This document shows positions 18,248 to 26,986 of a stretch of DNA of 64,000 bases, piece after piece. The number at the start of each line of letters is the position of its first letter. Position 1 is the stretch's first letter. The notes beneath the pieces are model-generated. The model ran no database searches. It saw only the letters and a list, made by a program, of their open reading frames with translations, and had not been told where the DNA came from. Location of the stretch: assembly GCA_021890795.1 (NCBI GenBank), contig JAKKUO010000004.1, forward strand, positions 53,063 through 117,062. The letters run 5' to 3'. Source of the stretch: Bacillota bacterium (GTDB taxonomy: Bacteria > Bacillota > Sulfobacillia > Symbiobacteriales > ZC4RG38). Made by a program: the position numbers and the translations under genes.

Positions 18248-19047
18248 CCCACCTTTCGCCTGGCCAGGATCGCCTCAGCCAGGGCCCAATCCTCCGGGGT
18301 GGTAAGCTTCAGGTTCTCCGGCTCTCCGGGGTAGATCGCCACCGGCTCCCCCAGCCGCTCCACCAGCACCGCGTCGTCGGTGCCCACAAAGCCGTCGGCC
18401 ATGGCCTGCCGGTGGGCCCGCTCCAGGAGGCTGGCGTGGAAGACCTGCGGGGTCTGCACTGCCCAGAGGGTCTCCCGGGGCAGGGTCCGGACCACCCGGG
18501 GCAGCCCTCCGGCTTCGCCGCCGGGGTCGCCGGCGCCTCCGGCGGACCCGGCACCGCCCGCCGGCGCCGTGCCCCCCGCGGGCACCTCCGCCACCTTAAT
18601 GGTGTCCTTCACCGGGATCCCCATGGTGAGGGCCGGGTAGCGGGCCGCCGCGGCGACAATCCCCCTCAGGCCCGCCGGGCTCAGGAGAGGCCGGGCCGCG
18701 TCGTGGATCACCACCACCCGGGGGCGGCTCGCCACCGCCTGGAGCGCCCGCCAGACCGACTCCTGCCGCTCCCGGCCGCCGGGAACCACCCGGGTCACCT
18801 TCTCGACCCGGTACTCCCGCACCAGGTGCCAGGTGGCCTCCACCCAATCCGGCGGCGCCGCCACCACGATCTCATCCACCTGAGGCTCGGCGGCAAAGAG
18901 CCGGAGGGTGTGGATCAGCACCGGCACCCCGGCCAGGAGCTGAAACTGCTTGGGGGTGCCACCCCCCATCCGGCGGCCGCTGCCGGCGGCCGGAATGATG
19001 GCGGTCACCCCCACAGCCAGGGGAACCGACCCGATGGGTACCGTCAC
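18244..19047 (-). CDS. ispD: 2-C-methyl-D-erythritol 4-phosphate cytidylyltransferase
   Basis: Third step of the MEP pathway. The N-terminal nucleotide-binding motif AIIPAAGSGRRMGGGTPKQF, the VVIHDAARPLL region and the C-terminal LKLTTPEDWALAEAIL are clear. A low-complexity Gly/Ala/Pro insertion (about 154-183) makes it 267 aa, longer than the usual 230. The GTG at 19047 overlaps the PIN-TRAM stop (GTGA). Confidence 0.95.
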   Translation of the reverse strand: MTVPIGSVPLAVGVTAIIPAAGSGRRMGGGTPKQFQLLAGVPVLIHTLRLFAAEPQVDEIVVAAPPDWVEATWHLVREYRVEKVTRVVPGGRERQESVWRALQAVASRPRVVVIHDAARPLLSPAGLRGIVAAAARYPALTMGIPVKDTIKVAEVPAGGTAPAGGAGSAGGAGDPGGEAGGLPRVVRTLPRETLWAVQTPQVFHASLLERAHRQAMADGFVGTDDAVLVERLGEPVAIYPGEPENLKLTTPEDWALAEAILARRKVG

Positions 19048-20156
19048 GGCGCCACCCGCTCCCGCTCTGCGCCCCGGTCGCCCCGGTGCTCGCCGCCCCG
19101 GGGCCGGGCGAAGATCATCCGCCCGGCCGAGGTCTGGAGCACACTGGTCACCAGGACGGTGATGGTCTCGCCCATGTACCGCCGACCGCCGTCGACGACG
19201 ATCATGGTGCCGTCGTCGAGGTACGCCACCCCCTGGCCGGGTTCCTTGCCATCCTTGATGATGGTGACGGTCATCTCTTCCCCCGGCAGTACTGCGGGCT
19301 TGACCGCGTTGGCCAGCTCGTTGATGTTGAGGACCGGTACCCCCTGGAGTTCGGCCACCTTGTTCAGGTTGTAATCGTTGGTGATGATCTTACCCCCGAG
19401 GGTCTTGGCCAGCCGGAGGAGCTTGGTGTCCACCTCGCCCTCCCCCAGGTCCTCCTCGTAGATCTGCACCTGGACGCCCTTCTCCTTCTGCATCTGGGCG
19501 AGGATGTCCAGGCCCCGGCGGCCCCGGTTCCGCTTGAGGACGTCGGAGGAGTCGGCGATGTGCTGGAGTTCCTCCAGCACCACCGACGGGATGATCAGCG
19601 GCCCTTCCAGAAAGCCAGTGCGGACGATGTCGGCGATCCGGCCGTCAATGATCACCGACGTGTCCAGGATCTTCGGGATGCCCCCCACCGGAGCCGGGGC
19701 CGACCCAGAGTTGCGGGTGCCCCGGCGGCCGGCCAGCACCGCTCCGAGAAAGCTCTCCAACTCTTCCCGCTTCCGGGCCGCGATGGTCATGCCCAGGTAC
19801 CCGAAGACCAGAGCCCCCAGGGCCGCCATCAGGGGCCCCAGCCACTGCACTTCCCGAATCGCCAGGCTAAGCAAGGTCGCGATGATAAGTCCCACGATGA
19901 GTCCGGCTGCACCAAAGATGATGTCGAGCAAGGGGGTCTTGCTCAAGCGACCTTCCATCCAGTTGACAATCGGGTGCAGGATGAATCCGATGAGGCCTCC
20001 CAGGGCGCTGCCCAGAAGCAGAACGACCACCATCAGCAGGGTATTGTCACTGACAGCGCCGAAGAACGGAACCTGGTCCAAGCCGAAGAAGGTCAGCGAA
20101 AAACCGGCCAGCACACCCACGCCGGTCAGAATCAGCCGCAGGCTTCTCCGAAACAC
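19044..20156 (-). CDS. PIN/TRAM domain membrane protein (YacL family)
   Basis: Predicted membrane-anchored RNase-like protein of unknown precise target. The 370 residues have about four N-terminal membrane spans, then a PIN nuclease domain beginning PKILDTSVIIDGRIADI with the acidic residues of the family, and a C-terminal TRAM domain. Conserved in Firmicutes between disA/carD and ispD. The GTG at 20156 has GGGAGGTGG at four bases; a longer frame extends through the promoter. Confidence 0.88.
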   Translation of the reverse strand: MFRRSLRLILTGVGVLAGFSLTFFGLDQVPFFGAVSDNTLLMVVVLLLGSALGGLIGFILHPIVNWMEGRLSKTPLLDIIFGAAGLIVGLIIATLLSLAIREVQWLGPLMAALGALVFGYLGMTIAARKREELESFLGAVLAGRRGTRNSGSAPAPVGGIPKILDTSVIIDGRIADIVRTGFLEGPLIIPSVVLEELQHIADSSDVLKRNRGRRGLDILAQMQKEKGVQVQIYEEDLGEGEVDTKLLRLAKTLGGKIITNDYNLNKVAELQGVPVLNINELANAVKPAVLPGEEMTVTIIKDGKEPGQGVAYLDDGTMIVVDGGRRYMGETITVLVTSVLQTSAGRMIFARPRGGEHRGDRGAERERVAP

Positions 20157-20205
20157 CCTGCCACCTCCCTCATCCCGGTCGCGACGGAACTCGCCGGTAT
20201 CCCCC

Positions 20206-20234
20206 ATTCTATTCCAGCGGAAAGCCCTCCGCAA
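20206..20234 (-). promoter_or_regulatory. Promoter of PIN-TRAM-ispD-lepB-ispF
   Basis: TTGCGG (20234-20229), 17 bp, TAGAAT (20211-20206). The -10 is good, the -35 only half matches. Confidence 0.5.
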
Positions 20235-20314
20235 GGTCGGTCCCGGTAGTCCCTCTCGCTGCAATCCCTTTCTTTGCTAAGACGTTTTCAGACCCCTGGC
20301 AGGTTCGTCATCGG

Positions 20315-20345
20315 GACAGACAAAAGGACGGGCCGGGACCCGTCC
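20315..20345 (-). terminator. Terminator after carD
   Basis: Seven-base-pair stem (20339-20345 with 20326-20332) followed by TTTTGTCTG, starting a few bases after the carD stop. Confidence 0.85.
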
Positions 20346-20348
20346 TCC

Positions 20349-20828
20349 TCACATCGCCAGGGCCGAATCGACCAGGTCCATGGCCTCCTCGGGCGCCAGG
20401 CCCAGGGCCAGGATGATCTCGCTCAGGAGGATCTGCCGGGCGCTCTCCAGCATCTTCCGCTCGCCGCCGGACAGCCCCTTTTCCCGTTCCCGGTCGGTCA
20501 GGTTCTTGACAACCTCCGCAACCTCCAGGATATCGCCGCTGCGCATCTTCTCCAAGTGGGTACGGTACCGGCGGTTCCAGTTGGCCTGCACCTTGGCCCG
20601 GTGGGAACGGAGGATGTCGAAGACCTGCTGCAGGGCCTCTGGGGAGACCACCTGCCGGAGTCCGGCGCTGGAGGCCGCCTCGGTCGGAATCATCACCTGG
20701 AGGTCGCCCAGGGGGAGCCGCATCACGTAGTAGGTTTGCCGTGCGCCCAGGACCTCCCGCTCCTCGATGGCCTCGATGATCCCCGCGCCGTGCATGGGGT
20801 AGACAACCCGATCCCCCACCTGAAACAA
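20349..20828 (-). CDS. carD: CarD/CdnL family transcription regulator
   Basis: RNA polymerase-binding regulator that stabilises open complexes. The 159 residues have the N-terminal RNA polymerase interaction (Tudor-like) domain (FQVGDRVVYPMHGAGIIEAIEER...) and a helical C-terminal domain. The start is a TTG at 20828 with a G-rich stretch upstream; the length then matches the family. Preceded by two tandem promoters and followed by a terminator, so it is a monocistron. Confidence 0.9.
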   Translation of the reverse strand: MFQVGDRVVYPMHGAGIIEAIEEREVLGARQTYYVMRLPLGDLQVMIPTEAASSAGLRQVVSPEALQQVFDILRSHRAKVQANWNRRYRTHLEKMRSGDILEVAEVVKNLTDREREKGLSGGERKMLESARQILLSEIILALGLAPEEAMDLVDSALAM

Positions 20829-20865
20829 GTGGCGCACCCCCCAGCGTGCCCTTGTTCGCACCCCC

Positions 20866-20894
20866 AGGATAGCACACCCACCGGTCATCGTCAA
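20866..20894 (-). promoter_or_regulatory. Proximal carD promoter
   Basis: TTGACG (20894-20889), 17 bp, TATCCT (20871-20866). Second of two promoters in tandem. Confidence 0.6.
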
Positions 20895-20904
20895 CAAATT
20901 TTCG

Positions 20905-20933
20905 ATTGTATCATAACATTAGCATTCCGTCAA
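20905..20933 (-). promoter_or_regulatory. Distal carD promoter
   Basis: TTGACG (20933-20928), 17 bp, TACAAT (20910-20905), lying 39 bp upstream of the proximal promoter with identical -35 and spacing. Confidence 0.7.
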
Positions 20934-20950
20934 CAGATGGGGGCCGGCCC

Positions 20951-21994
20951 TTACGGCCCACTGGCGGCCAGGGCCTGGAAGTGGGCCAGCGCGGCCCGGC
21001 CGGCCCGGCCGAGGACAGCGATCGCGTCCGCCTCCCGGGCCACCCCCCGGGAGAAGCCAGCCATGGCGAAGGGCCGGCCCGGCAGCAGGACCAAGGCCAC
21101 ATCGTGGAACTGCCCCTGGCTCTGGGTGCCGATCTTGTGGGCCACCGGCACCTCCGGGGGGAAGCCGGCGCCCAGCCGGGGAGCAAAGACGGTCCGCTGC
21201 ATCTGGTCGATCAGCAGCCCGAAGAGGGGCTCGTCCCGGCGGGCATAGAGCTCCGCCAGGTAGCCCAGGGCCTCCTCCGCCCGGGTGCGGCGGAGGTTCC
21301 AGGCATCGCCGGCACCCAAGGCCGCGCAGTAGGCGGTGATCGCGTCCCACCCCAGCCGCCGGGTGAGCATGTTCTTGGCCACGTTGTCCGAGTACCGGAT
21401 GGTGTAATCGGCCAGTTCCCGCAGGGTGTACTGGCCCCCGGGACCCCGGCTCTGGAGGATGCCGGTGCCCCCTTCGTGGTCCTCGGGCAGATAGGTGAGC
21501 CGCTCCTCCAGGTCGATCTTCCCGGCGGCGGCCAGCTCGTACAGGTACATCACCAGCGGCACCTTGATGGTGCTGGCCGGGTGGAAGACCTGGTCCCCGC
21601 CGACCACGAGCCGGCGGCCGGTCTGAAGGTCCTGGACCGCGAAGGCAAAGGTCCCCGGCGCCTCCGCCGCGATGGCCTCGAGCTCGGCCTGCAGCCGTTG
21701 CCAGGCAAGGTCCTCCTCAGAGGCCCCGTCCCCCTGGGAATCCCCCGCCGGGTCTCCCCCTGCCGGGTTGTCCCGAGCCGGGGCCCCCCCGGACGGAACA
21801 TTTTCCGCCGGATTGTCCGGTGGCGGAGCCTCCTCCCCGGGGTGGCTCCCCCCGGAGGGGAGACCCGCCCCAGGGCCGGAGGGCGGGAGGGGGCTACGGC
21901 TTCCAGCCCCCTCGCCGATGGAATAGAGAGCCAGGGTTACCGCGACCAGTGCCGCCGCGATGGGAAGCCAGAGATTGCGACCTGTGAACCGCAT
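20951..21994 (-). CDS. Membrane-anchored beta-lactamase-fold serine hydrolase
   Basis: Resembles class A beta-lactamases in its C-terminal domain (about 95-345): STIK (SxxK, in HPASTIKVPLVMY), SDN (RYSDNVAKN) and HKIGT in place of KTG. The 347-aa protein begins with a signal anchor (7-24) and a long Pro/Gly/Ala linker (about 30-88), so the enzyme would sit outside the membrane. The ATG at 21994 has GGAGGATGG upstream. It could be a beta-lactamase or a peptidoglycan-related hydrolase; a catalytic glutamate of the omega loop was not assigned. No resistance context is visible. Confidence 0.8.
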   Translation of the reverse strand: MRFTGRNLWLPIAAALVAVTLALYSIGEGAGSRSPLPPSGPGAGLPSGGSHPGEEAPPPDNPAENVPSGGAPARDNPAGGDPAGDSQGDGASEEDLAWQRLQAELEAIAAEAPGTFAFAVQDLQTGRRLVVGGDQVFHPASTIKVPLVMYLYELAAAGKIDLEERLTYLPEDHEGGTGILQSRGPGGQYTLRELADYTIRYSDNVAKNMLTRRLGWDAITAYCAALGAGDAWNLRRTRAEEALGYLAELYARRDEPLFGLLIDQMQRTVFAPRLGAGFPPEVPVAHKIGTQSQGQFHDVALVLLPGRPFAMAGFSRGVAREADAIAVLGRAGRAALAHFQALAASGP

Positions 21995-22107
21995 CTTCCA
22001 TCCTCCAGCCGCACAGGCAGCCCGGTTCCTATTCGCCCCAGGAGGGGCTCCGTTCCTTCCGGCAGCGGCGGCCGGCAGGATCTGCCTTCTTTCATTATGC
22101 CTTCCTC

Positions 22108-23295
22108 CTACCGCTGTGCCACCCCCCGGTCCGCCACCCGGGCCTGGAGTTCCCGGGAGTGGCGGAGAAGGGCGCCCCAGACCTCCCGGACCAAGGCCGG
22201 GCTGAGGGGCGGCAGGGCCCGGGAGGCCAGGCTCTCCAGGAGCGCCCGCTCCCTTAGGGGCTGGTAGACGGCCAGCCCGAGCCGGGACTTCAGCCGGCCC
22301 ACCTCCAGGGCCAGCTCCATCCGCCGGCGGATCAGCTCCAGGATCTGGGTATCGATCCCGTCGATGGCCCGGCGGAGGTCCTCGAGGCCCTCCTCTCCGC
22401 CTGCCGCCGGCGCGGGACCCGCCAGGGCCGGGACGGGATCCAAGTCTACCCCGGCCGCCATCTCCCCGCATGCGGCAACGGGATCGGCCGCAGCCGGAGC
22501 CAGGCCCAGGTCCCGCATCAGTCGGGAAAAGGCCTGAAGGTCCAGGGAGGTACCGCCGCCCTGCCCGGCCCGGTTGGTGGGCTCCAGGCACACCTCCACC
22601 ACCAGCCCGTCCAGTCCCGCGGCCAGGGCGGCCCGGGCCAGGGGGGCGACCAGCTCCCGCCGGCCCGCGCCCCGGCCGGGGTCCACCAGCACCGGGAGGT
22701 GGGAGAGCGCCTTGGCGGCCAGGGCCGCGGCGAGGTCCAGGGTGCGGGTGTACGAATCAAAGGTCCGGATCCCCTGCTCGCAGAGGATGACCCGGTCGTT
22801 CCCCCCGGCCAGGACGTACTCCGCGGCCAGGAGCCACTCCTCGACGGTGGCCGCGGGGCCCCGGGTGAGGAGCACCGGGCGGCTGACCCGGCCCAGGGCC
22901 CTGAGCAGGGAGTAGTTCTGCATGTTCTCCGCCCCGACCTGGAGCACGTCGGCGTACTCCGCCAACAGGGAGAGTTCTGTGGCGTCCATCACCTCGGTCA
23001 CCACCGGCAGCCCGGTGACTTCCCGGGCCTCGGCCAGAAGCCGCAGCCCCTCCTCCCCAAGCCTCTGGCAGCGATAGGGGAAGGTGCGGGCCCCCGGGGC
23101 GCCTGCCCGGAGGGCATGGGCCCCGGCGGTCCTGAGCCCCCGGGCCGCGGCCAGGACCGGTTCCCGGCCCTCCACGGCGCCGAGGCCGGCGATGATAAAC
23201 GGCCGCCCGCCGCCCACGGCCAGGCCAGGGGCCACCGGCACCTCCCGGGTCTGCCCGGCGCTGCGGGCCACAAGCAGGTTCCCACCCATGGCCAT
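22108..23295 (-). CDS. DAHP synthase-like domain fused to chorismate mutase
   Basis: 395 aa. Residues 20-265 follow the KDO8P-type DAHP synthase fold ([63 protein letters not shown]). However, several catalytic or metal positions differ from the family: LTRG for LKRG (T144), CEQG for CERG, DPGRG for DPSHG and EVC for EVH, and the usual SDGxQ acid is absent. Residues 301-385 form an AroQ chorismate mutase with its Arg, Lys and Glu residues kept. The ATG at 23295 has GGGGGGAG six bases upstream. Behind a T-box, so amino-acid controlled. The first domain may be inactive or regulatory. Confidence 0.8.
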   Translation of the reverse strand: MAMGGNLLVARSAGQTREVPVAPGLAVGGGRPFIIAGLGAVEGREPVLAAARGLRTAGAHALRAGAPGARTFPYRCQRLGEEGLRLLAEAREVTGLPVVTEVMDATELSLLAEYADVLQVGAENMQNYSLLRALGRVSRPVLLTRGPAATVEEWLLAAEYVLAGGNDRVILCEQGIRTFDSYTRTLDLAAALAAKALSHLPVLVDPGRGAGRRELVAPLARAALAAGLDGLVVEVCLEPTNRAGQGGGTSLDLQAFSRLMRDLGLAPAAADPVAACGEMAAGVDLDPVPALAGPAPAAGGEEGLEDLRRAIDGIDTQILELIRRRMELALEVGRLKSRLGLAVYQPLRERALLESLASRALPPLSPALVREVWGALLRHSRELQARVADRGVAQR

Positions 23296-23325
23296 GACCA
23301 TCTCCCCCCATCTTCCCCCGTTCGA

Positions 23326-23640
23326 TCCAAAGCAAAAATCCCGCCCCGGCAAGGGACGGGATCGGGATCCCGCGGTACCACCCTTCTTGGCCGCCAGCCC
23401 GGCGGCCCGCTCGATCGGGTGCGGGAGAGCCCGGCTCTCCGTACACCCTGCCCGGGTAACGGTGGGCTGCCGGCCGCGCCTACCCACGGAGCAGGGCTCC
23501 GCTTCAGCGGGCAGCTCCCGGGCGAACTTCGGTGCGGACCGCCATGGGGCGCTCGCAGTCCAGGGCAACCCCTCCCTGGGATGGCGGCTGCCGCCCTACT
23601 TTGCCCGTTCACGGCTGTTGGTCTCTACCGATCGATTGAA
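23326..23640 (-). promoter_or_regulatory. T-box leader of the DAHPS-like/chorismate mutase gene
   Basis: The T-box sequence AAGGGTGGTACCGCGG (23385-23370) and a terminator (23353-23362 with 23338-23347, tail TTTTTGC) are clear, and stem I shows AAAGTA and CAGGGAGG. In the specifier region the context CGAAGTTCGCCCG contains TTC, suggesting phenylalanine; this fits an aromatic pathway gene but other triplets cannot be excluded. Confidence 0.88.
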
Positions 23641-23644
23641 TTGA

Positions 23645-23674
23645 ATTTTACTACGCATCGGCGGCGGGTGTCAA
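23645..23674 (-). promoter_or_regulatory. Promoter of the aromatic-pathway T-box transcript
   Basis: TTGACA (23674-23669), 18 bp, TAAAAT (23650-23645). Confidence 0.85.
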
Positions 23675-23710
23675 GGGGAGGGTCCAGGGGCAGGTGCCCT
23701 GCGCCGCCAT

Positions 23711-23739
23711 TTGTCCCGGGCCCTGTCCTCTGGTAAAAT
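23711..23739 (+). promoter_or_regulatory. Promoter of the plus-strand conserved gene
   Basis: TTGTCC (23711-23716), 17 bp, TAAAAT (23734-23739), back to back with the minus-strand T-box promoter 37 bp away. Confidence 0.6.
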
Positions 23740-23849
23740 GGTGCACGAAGGAGCGCTGAGAGCCCCCGTGGCCAGCCCGGGGCGGTGCCCCTCCTACGGT
23801 TCCGGTGCCGCGGTCTGTCTGCCAGGGACTCTGAGGGGTGAGTGGGCAG

Positions 23850-24245
23850 ATGAAAGATCTGCTGTGCGATCAGTTTCAAGCAGCAGTGGGCGAGTGCCTG
23901 ATCCGGCACCGCAGTGTCCTCGACGTCCTGGCCAAGCTCCAGGAGGCCGGTGCCCGAACCAACCGGGCCATCACCAAGGCCGTCACCCAGTGCGGGTGCA
24001 TCCGGATTGAGGCCGGCAAGCAGCAGATTCCCCCGGATGCCACCCTGCAAGAAGCCAGGTCCTACATGTCCACCCACCTCTCCGGCCAGCTCTGTGAGCA
24101 GTGCCGGGAGATTGTGGAGGCGGAGTTGGGCAACACCCTCTTCTACCTGGCGGCCCTCTGCAACCAGTTTGACCTGAACCTGTACGACGTCCTGCTCAAG
24201 GAGCACAAGAAACTCGTCGCCCTCGGGGTCTTCAACTTCACCTGA
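23850..24245 (+). CDS. Conserved Firmicutes protein, weakly MazG-like
   Basis: 131 aa, soluble, with four cysteines (Cys-Gly-Cys and Cys-x2-Cys arrangements in QCGCIRI and LCEQCREI). The C-terminal part, EAELGNTLFYLAALCNQFDLNLYDVLL, resembles the helical ExxD-type motif of MazG nucleotide pyrophosphohydrolases, but the metal aspartate is Asn. I recognise the sequence type from Clostridia, where it also neighbours disA, but know no function. The ATG at 23850 was preferred to a GTG at 23838 because GAGGGG lies at a suitable distance only for the former. It is one of few plus-strand genes and faces disA. Confidence 0.75.
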   Translation: MKDLLCDQFQAAVGECLIRHRSVLDVLAKLQEAGARTNRAITKAVTQCGCIRIEAGKQQIPPDATLQEARSYMSTHLSGQLCEQCREIVEAELGNTLFYLAALCNQFDLNLYDVLLKEHKKLVALGVFNFT

Positions 24246-24363
24246 CCGGCACCGGCAGGGTACCGGCTGCGGCCGCCCCCGGGAGCGCCGGGGAAGCCTT
24301 CCCCGGCCGGCGCCACGGGGCGGTGCCGGAGGCTGCCTGCCCAAGGGCCAACAGCTGCACCAG

Positions 24364-24394
24364 GCGACAAACGCCGGGCACCGCCCGGCGTTTT
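24364..24394. terminator. Bidirectional terminator between converging genes
   Basis: An 8-bp stem (24372-24379 with 24383-24390) has TTTTCT after it on the plus strand and GTTTGTCG on the minus strand, serving the plus-strand gene and disA, which converge here. Confidence 0.8.
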
Positions 24395-24395
24395 C

Positions 24396-25523
24396 TCATG
24401 CCATGTGCCGTTCGAGCATCACCTGCTCCCGGAGCCGGCGCAGTCCCTCCCGGATGGCCTTGGCCCGGGCTTCCCCGATGCCTTCCACCTCGTCCAGCTC
24501 CTCAGGGGTGGCCCGGAGGATGGCCGGAAGGTTCTGGAAGTGGTTGACCAGGTTGTCGATGACCGCCATGGGCAGCCGGGGAATCTTCCGGAGGATCCGG
24601 TAACCCCGAGGGGTGACCGGGGTCTCCAGCAGGGCCTGGCCGCCGGTGAAGCCCAGGGCCCGGGCGATGGCCGTGAGGTCCATGATCTCGCTGCCGCTGG
24701 CCGCCAGCGCCTCCCGGACCGACTCCGGGGTCCGGCCCTCCCCAGGCTGCAGGTAGTCCCGGATGATCAGCTCCCCCTCCTCCGCCACCCCGGTGACCAG
24801 CTCTTCCAGCTGCATGGCCACCAGCCGGCCTTCGACCCCCAGCTCGATGATGTACCGCTCGATCTCCCGGACGATCCGGGTGACCAGCTCGGTGCGCTGG
24901 AGCACCAGCGCCACGTCCGTCACCGTCACCAGGTCCTCCAGCTCCAGGGCGCTCAGATTGACCAGGGCCTGGGAGAGGACCGCCCGATACTTCTCCAGGG
25001 TCTGGAGGGCCTGGTTGGCCTTGGTGAGGAGGATGCCGGTATCCCGGAGGACATACCGCATGGAGCCCCGGTAAAGGGAGATGATGTTCCGCCGCTGGGA
25101 GACGGCGATGACCAGCTCCCCGGTCTGCCGGGCCACCCGTTCCGCGGTCCGGTGGCGCATCCCGGTCTCGGTGGAGGGGATGGCCGGATCGGGGACCAGG
25201 GTGGCGTTGGCGTAGAGAATCCGGCGGGCGTCGTGGCTGAGAATGATCGCCCCGTCCATCTTGGCCAGCTCGTACAGGTAGGAGGGCTGGAACTCGGCGT
25301 CGATGCGGAAACCGCCCTCCACCAGGGCCAGGACCTGCGGGCTGTCCCCGACCACGATCAGAGCCCCGGTCCGGGCCCGGAGGATGTTCTCCAGCCCCTC
25401 CCGGAGCGGCGTACCCGGGGCCACCCAGCGCAACACCCGCAGGAGATCGGCTTCCCGCTCGTCTACCAGGTCAGGACACCCCCTTCCGGCACCCAGAGGC
25501 AGGAACCGGACCCTAGCCACCAA
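24396..25523 (-). CDS. disA: DNA integrity scanning protein / diadenylate cyclase DisA
   Basis: Makes c-di-AMP and monitors DNA integrity, notably before sporulation. The DAC domain has DGAIILS and GMRHRTAERVARQTG (the DGA and RHR catalytic motifs); a helical spine follows, and the C-terminal helix-hairpin-helix DNA-binding region ends the 375 aa (LPAILRATPEELDEVEGIGEARAKAI). The start is a TTG at 25523 (GGAGG at nine bases) or the adjacent GTG at 25520; both lie inside the end of radA, so the two genes are coupled. Confidence 0.96.
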   Translation of the reverse strand: MVARVRFLPLGAGRGCPDLVDEREADLLRVLRWVAPGTPLREGLENILRARTGALIVVGDSPQVLALVEGGFRIDAEFQPSYLYELAKMDGAIILSHDARRILYANATLVPDPAIPSTETGMRHRTAERVARQTGELVIAVSQRRNIISLYRGSMRYVLRDTGILLTKANQALQTLEKYRAVLSQALVNLSALELEDLVTVTDVALVLQRTELVTRIVREIERYIIELGVEGRLVAMQLEELVTGVAEEGELIIRDYLQPGEGRTPESVREALAASGSEIMDLTAIARALGFTGGQALLETPVTPRGYRILRKIPRLPMAVIDNLVNHFQNLPAILRATPEELDEVEGIGEARAKAIREGLRRLREQVMLERHMA

Positions 25524-26886
25524 CCAGGGATGCCTCCAGGCCTTCGGCTACGGTCTCGACGCCAATCAGTTCCATGGTACTCCGGAAGGCGAGGTTTTTC
25601 AAACTTCTGGCGGGCAGCACCGCCCGGCGAAATCCCATCTTCTCCGCTTCCCGGAGCCGCTGCTCCACCCGGCCCACCGCCCGGACCTCCCCGGCCAGCC
25701 CCACCTCGCCGAAGACCACCGCCCGGGGGTCCGCGGGCCGATCCCGGAAGCTGGAGGCCAGGGCCACCGCCAGGGCCAGGTCCACCGCCGGCTCCTCGAT
25801 CCGCACCCCGCCGGCCACCTTGACGTAAGCGTCGTGGCCCCCGAGCTGGAGCCCGACCCGCTTCTCCAGCACCGCCAAAAGGAGCAGCACCCGGTTGAGG
25901 TCCAGGCCGGAGGCGGTCCGGCGGGGGTTGGCAAAGGGGGTGGGGCTCAGGAGGGCCTGCACCTCCACCAGGAGGGGCCGGCTCCCCTCCAGGCAGGGGA
26001 CCACCACCGAGCCCGCCACGCCCAGGGGACGTTCGGACAGGAAAAGCTCCGAGGCGTTGGGGACCGGCACCAGCCCCTCTTCCCGCATCTCAAAGAGGCC
26101 GATCTCGTTGGTGGAGCCAAACCGGTTCTTTACCGCCCGCAGCACCCGGAAACTGGCATGCCGCTCACCTTCGAAGTACAGTACGGTATCGACCATGTGT
26201 TCTAGAACCCGGGGGCCGGCGATGGCCCCTTCCTTGGTCACGTGGCCGACGATGAAGACCGCGATGCCCCGGGTCTTCGCCAGGCGCAACAGCTCCGCGG
26301 CCCCCTCCCGGACCTGGGAGACCGAACCCGGGGCGCTGGGCAGGGCCGGCCGGTAGACCGTCTGGATGGAGTCGACCACCAGCACCAGGGGGCTCAGCTC
26401 CCGGGCGTGCTCCTCGATCCGGTCCAGGTTGGTCTCCGCCAGGACGTAAAGCCGGGAGGAGAGGGCCCCCAGCCGGTCCGCCCGCAGCCGCACCTGCCGG
26501 GCCGATTCCTCCCCGGAGACGTACAGCACCGGCCCCCGGTCCTCCGCCACCCGGTGGGCGAGCTGCAGGAGCAGAGTGGACTTGCCGATCCCCGGGTCGC
26601 CCCCCACCAGGACCACGGAGCCCGGCACAATCCCGCCGCCGAGGACCCGGTCCAGCTCTTCGGACCCCGTAGGGATCCGGATGGCCTCTGCGGTCTCCAC
26701 CGCGGCGATGGGCCGGGGCTTCTCCCCCGAGGACAGGCCGGCCCCGTGGGCGCCGGGGGCGGCGGGGAGAGCGGTCACCTCTTCCACCAGGGTGCCCCAG
26801 CTGCCGCAGCCGGGGCAGCGGCCCAGCCACTTGGGCGCTTCGTAGCCGCACTGCTGACAGGCAAAGACCACTTTCTGCCGGGCCAT
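25513..26886 (-). CDS. radA: DNA repair protein RadA
   Basis: RecA-like branch-migration helicase used in recombination and repair. The 457 residues have the N-terminal C4 zinc finger (CQQCGYEAPKWLGRCPGCGSW), Walker A (GGDPGIGKSTLL), the RadA-specific KNRFG motif (VKNRFGSTNE) and the Lon-like C-terminal domain. The ATG at 26886 was chosen over a GTG three codons upstream. Coupled to disA. Confidence 0.97.
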   Translation of the reverse strand: MARQKVVFACQQCGYEAPKWLGRCPGCGSWGTLVEEVTALPAAPGAHGAGLSSGEKPRPIAAVETAEAIRIPTGSEELDRVLGGGIVPGSVVLVGGDPGIGKSTLLLQLAHRVAEDRGPVLYVSGEESARQVRLRADRLGALSSRLYVLAETNLDRIEEHARELSPLVLVVDSIQTVYRPALPSAPGSVSQVREGAAELLRLAKTRGIAVFIVGHVTKEGAIAGPRVLEHMVDTVLYFEGERHASFRVLRAVKNRFGSTNEIGLFEMREEGLVPVPNASELFLSERPLGVAGSVVVPCLEGSRPLLVEVQALLSPTPFANPRRTASGLDLNRVLLLLAVLEKRVGLQLGGHDAYVKVAGGVRIEEPAVDLALAVALASSFRDRPADPRAVVFGEVGLAGEVRAVGRVEQRLREAEKMGFRRAVLPARSLKNLAFRSTMELIGVETVAEGLEASLVGG

Positions 26887-26986
26887 TCCCCTCACCCCCG
26901 TCCCACCTGCCGGCCGGGCGCGACAGCCCCGCCCGGCCGGCAGGCTGGGCGGGCGGGGCAGCAGCGGACCGGTCCCGGCGGGCGGC

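Noticed and set aside
20951..21994. Calling this gene an antibiotic-resistance beta-lactamase
   Set aside because: The SxxK, SDN and KTG-like motifs are present, but the HKIGT variant, long anchor linker and housekeeping context do not justify a resistance claim.
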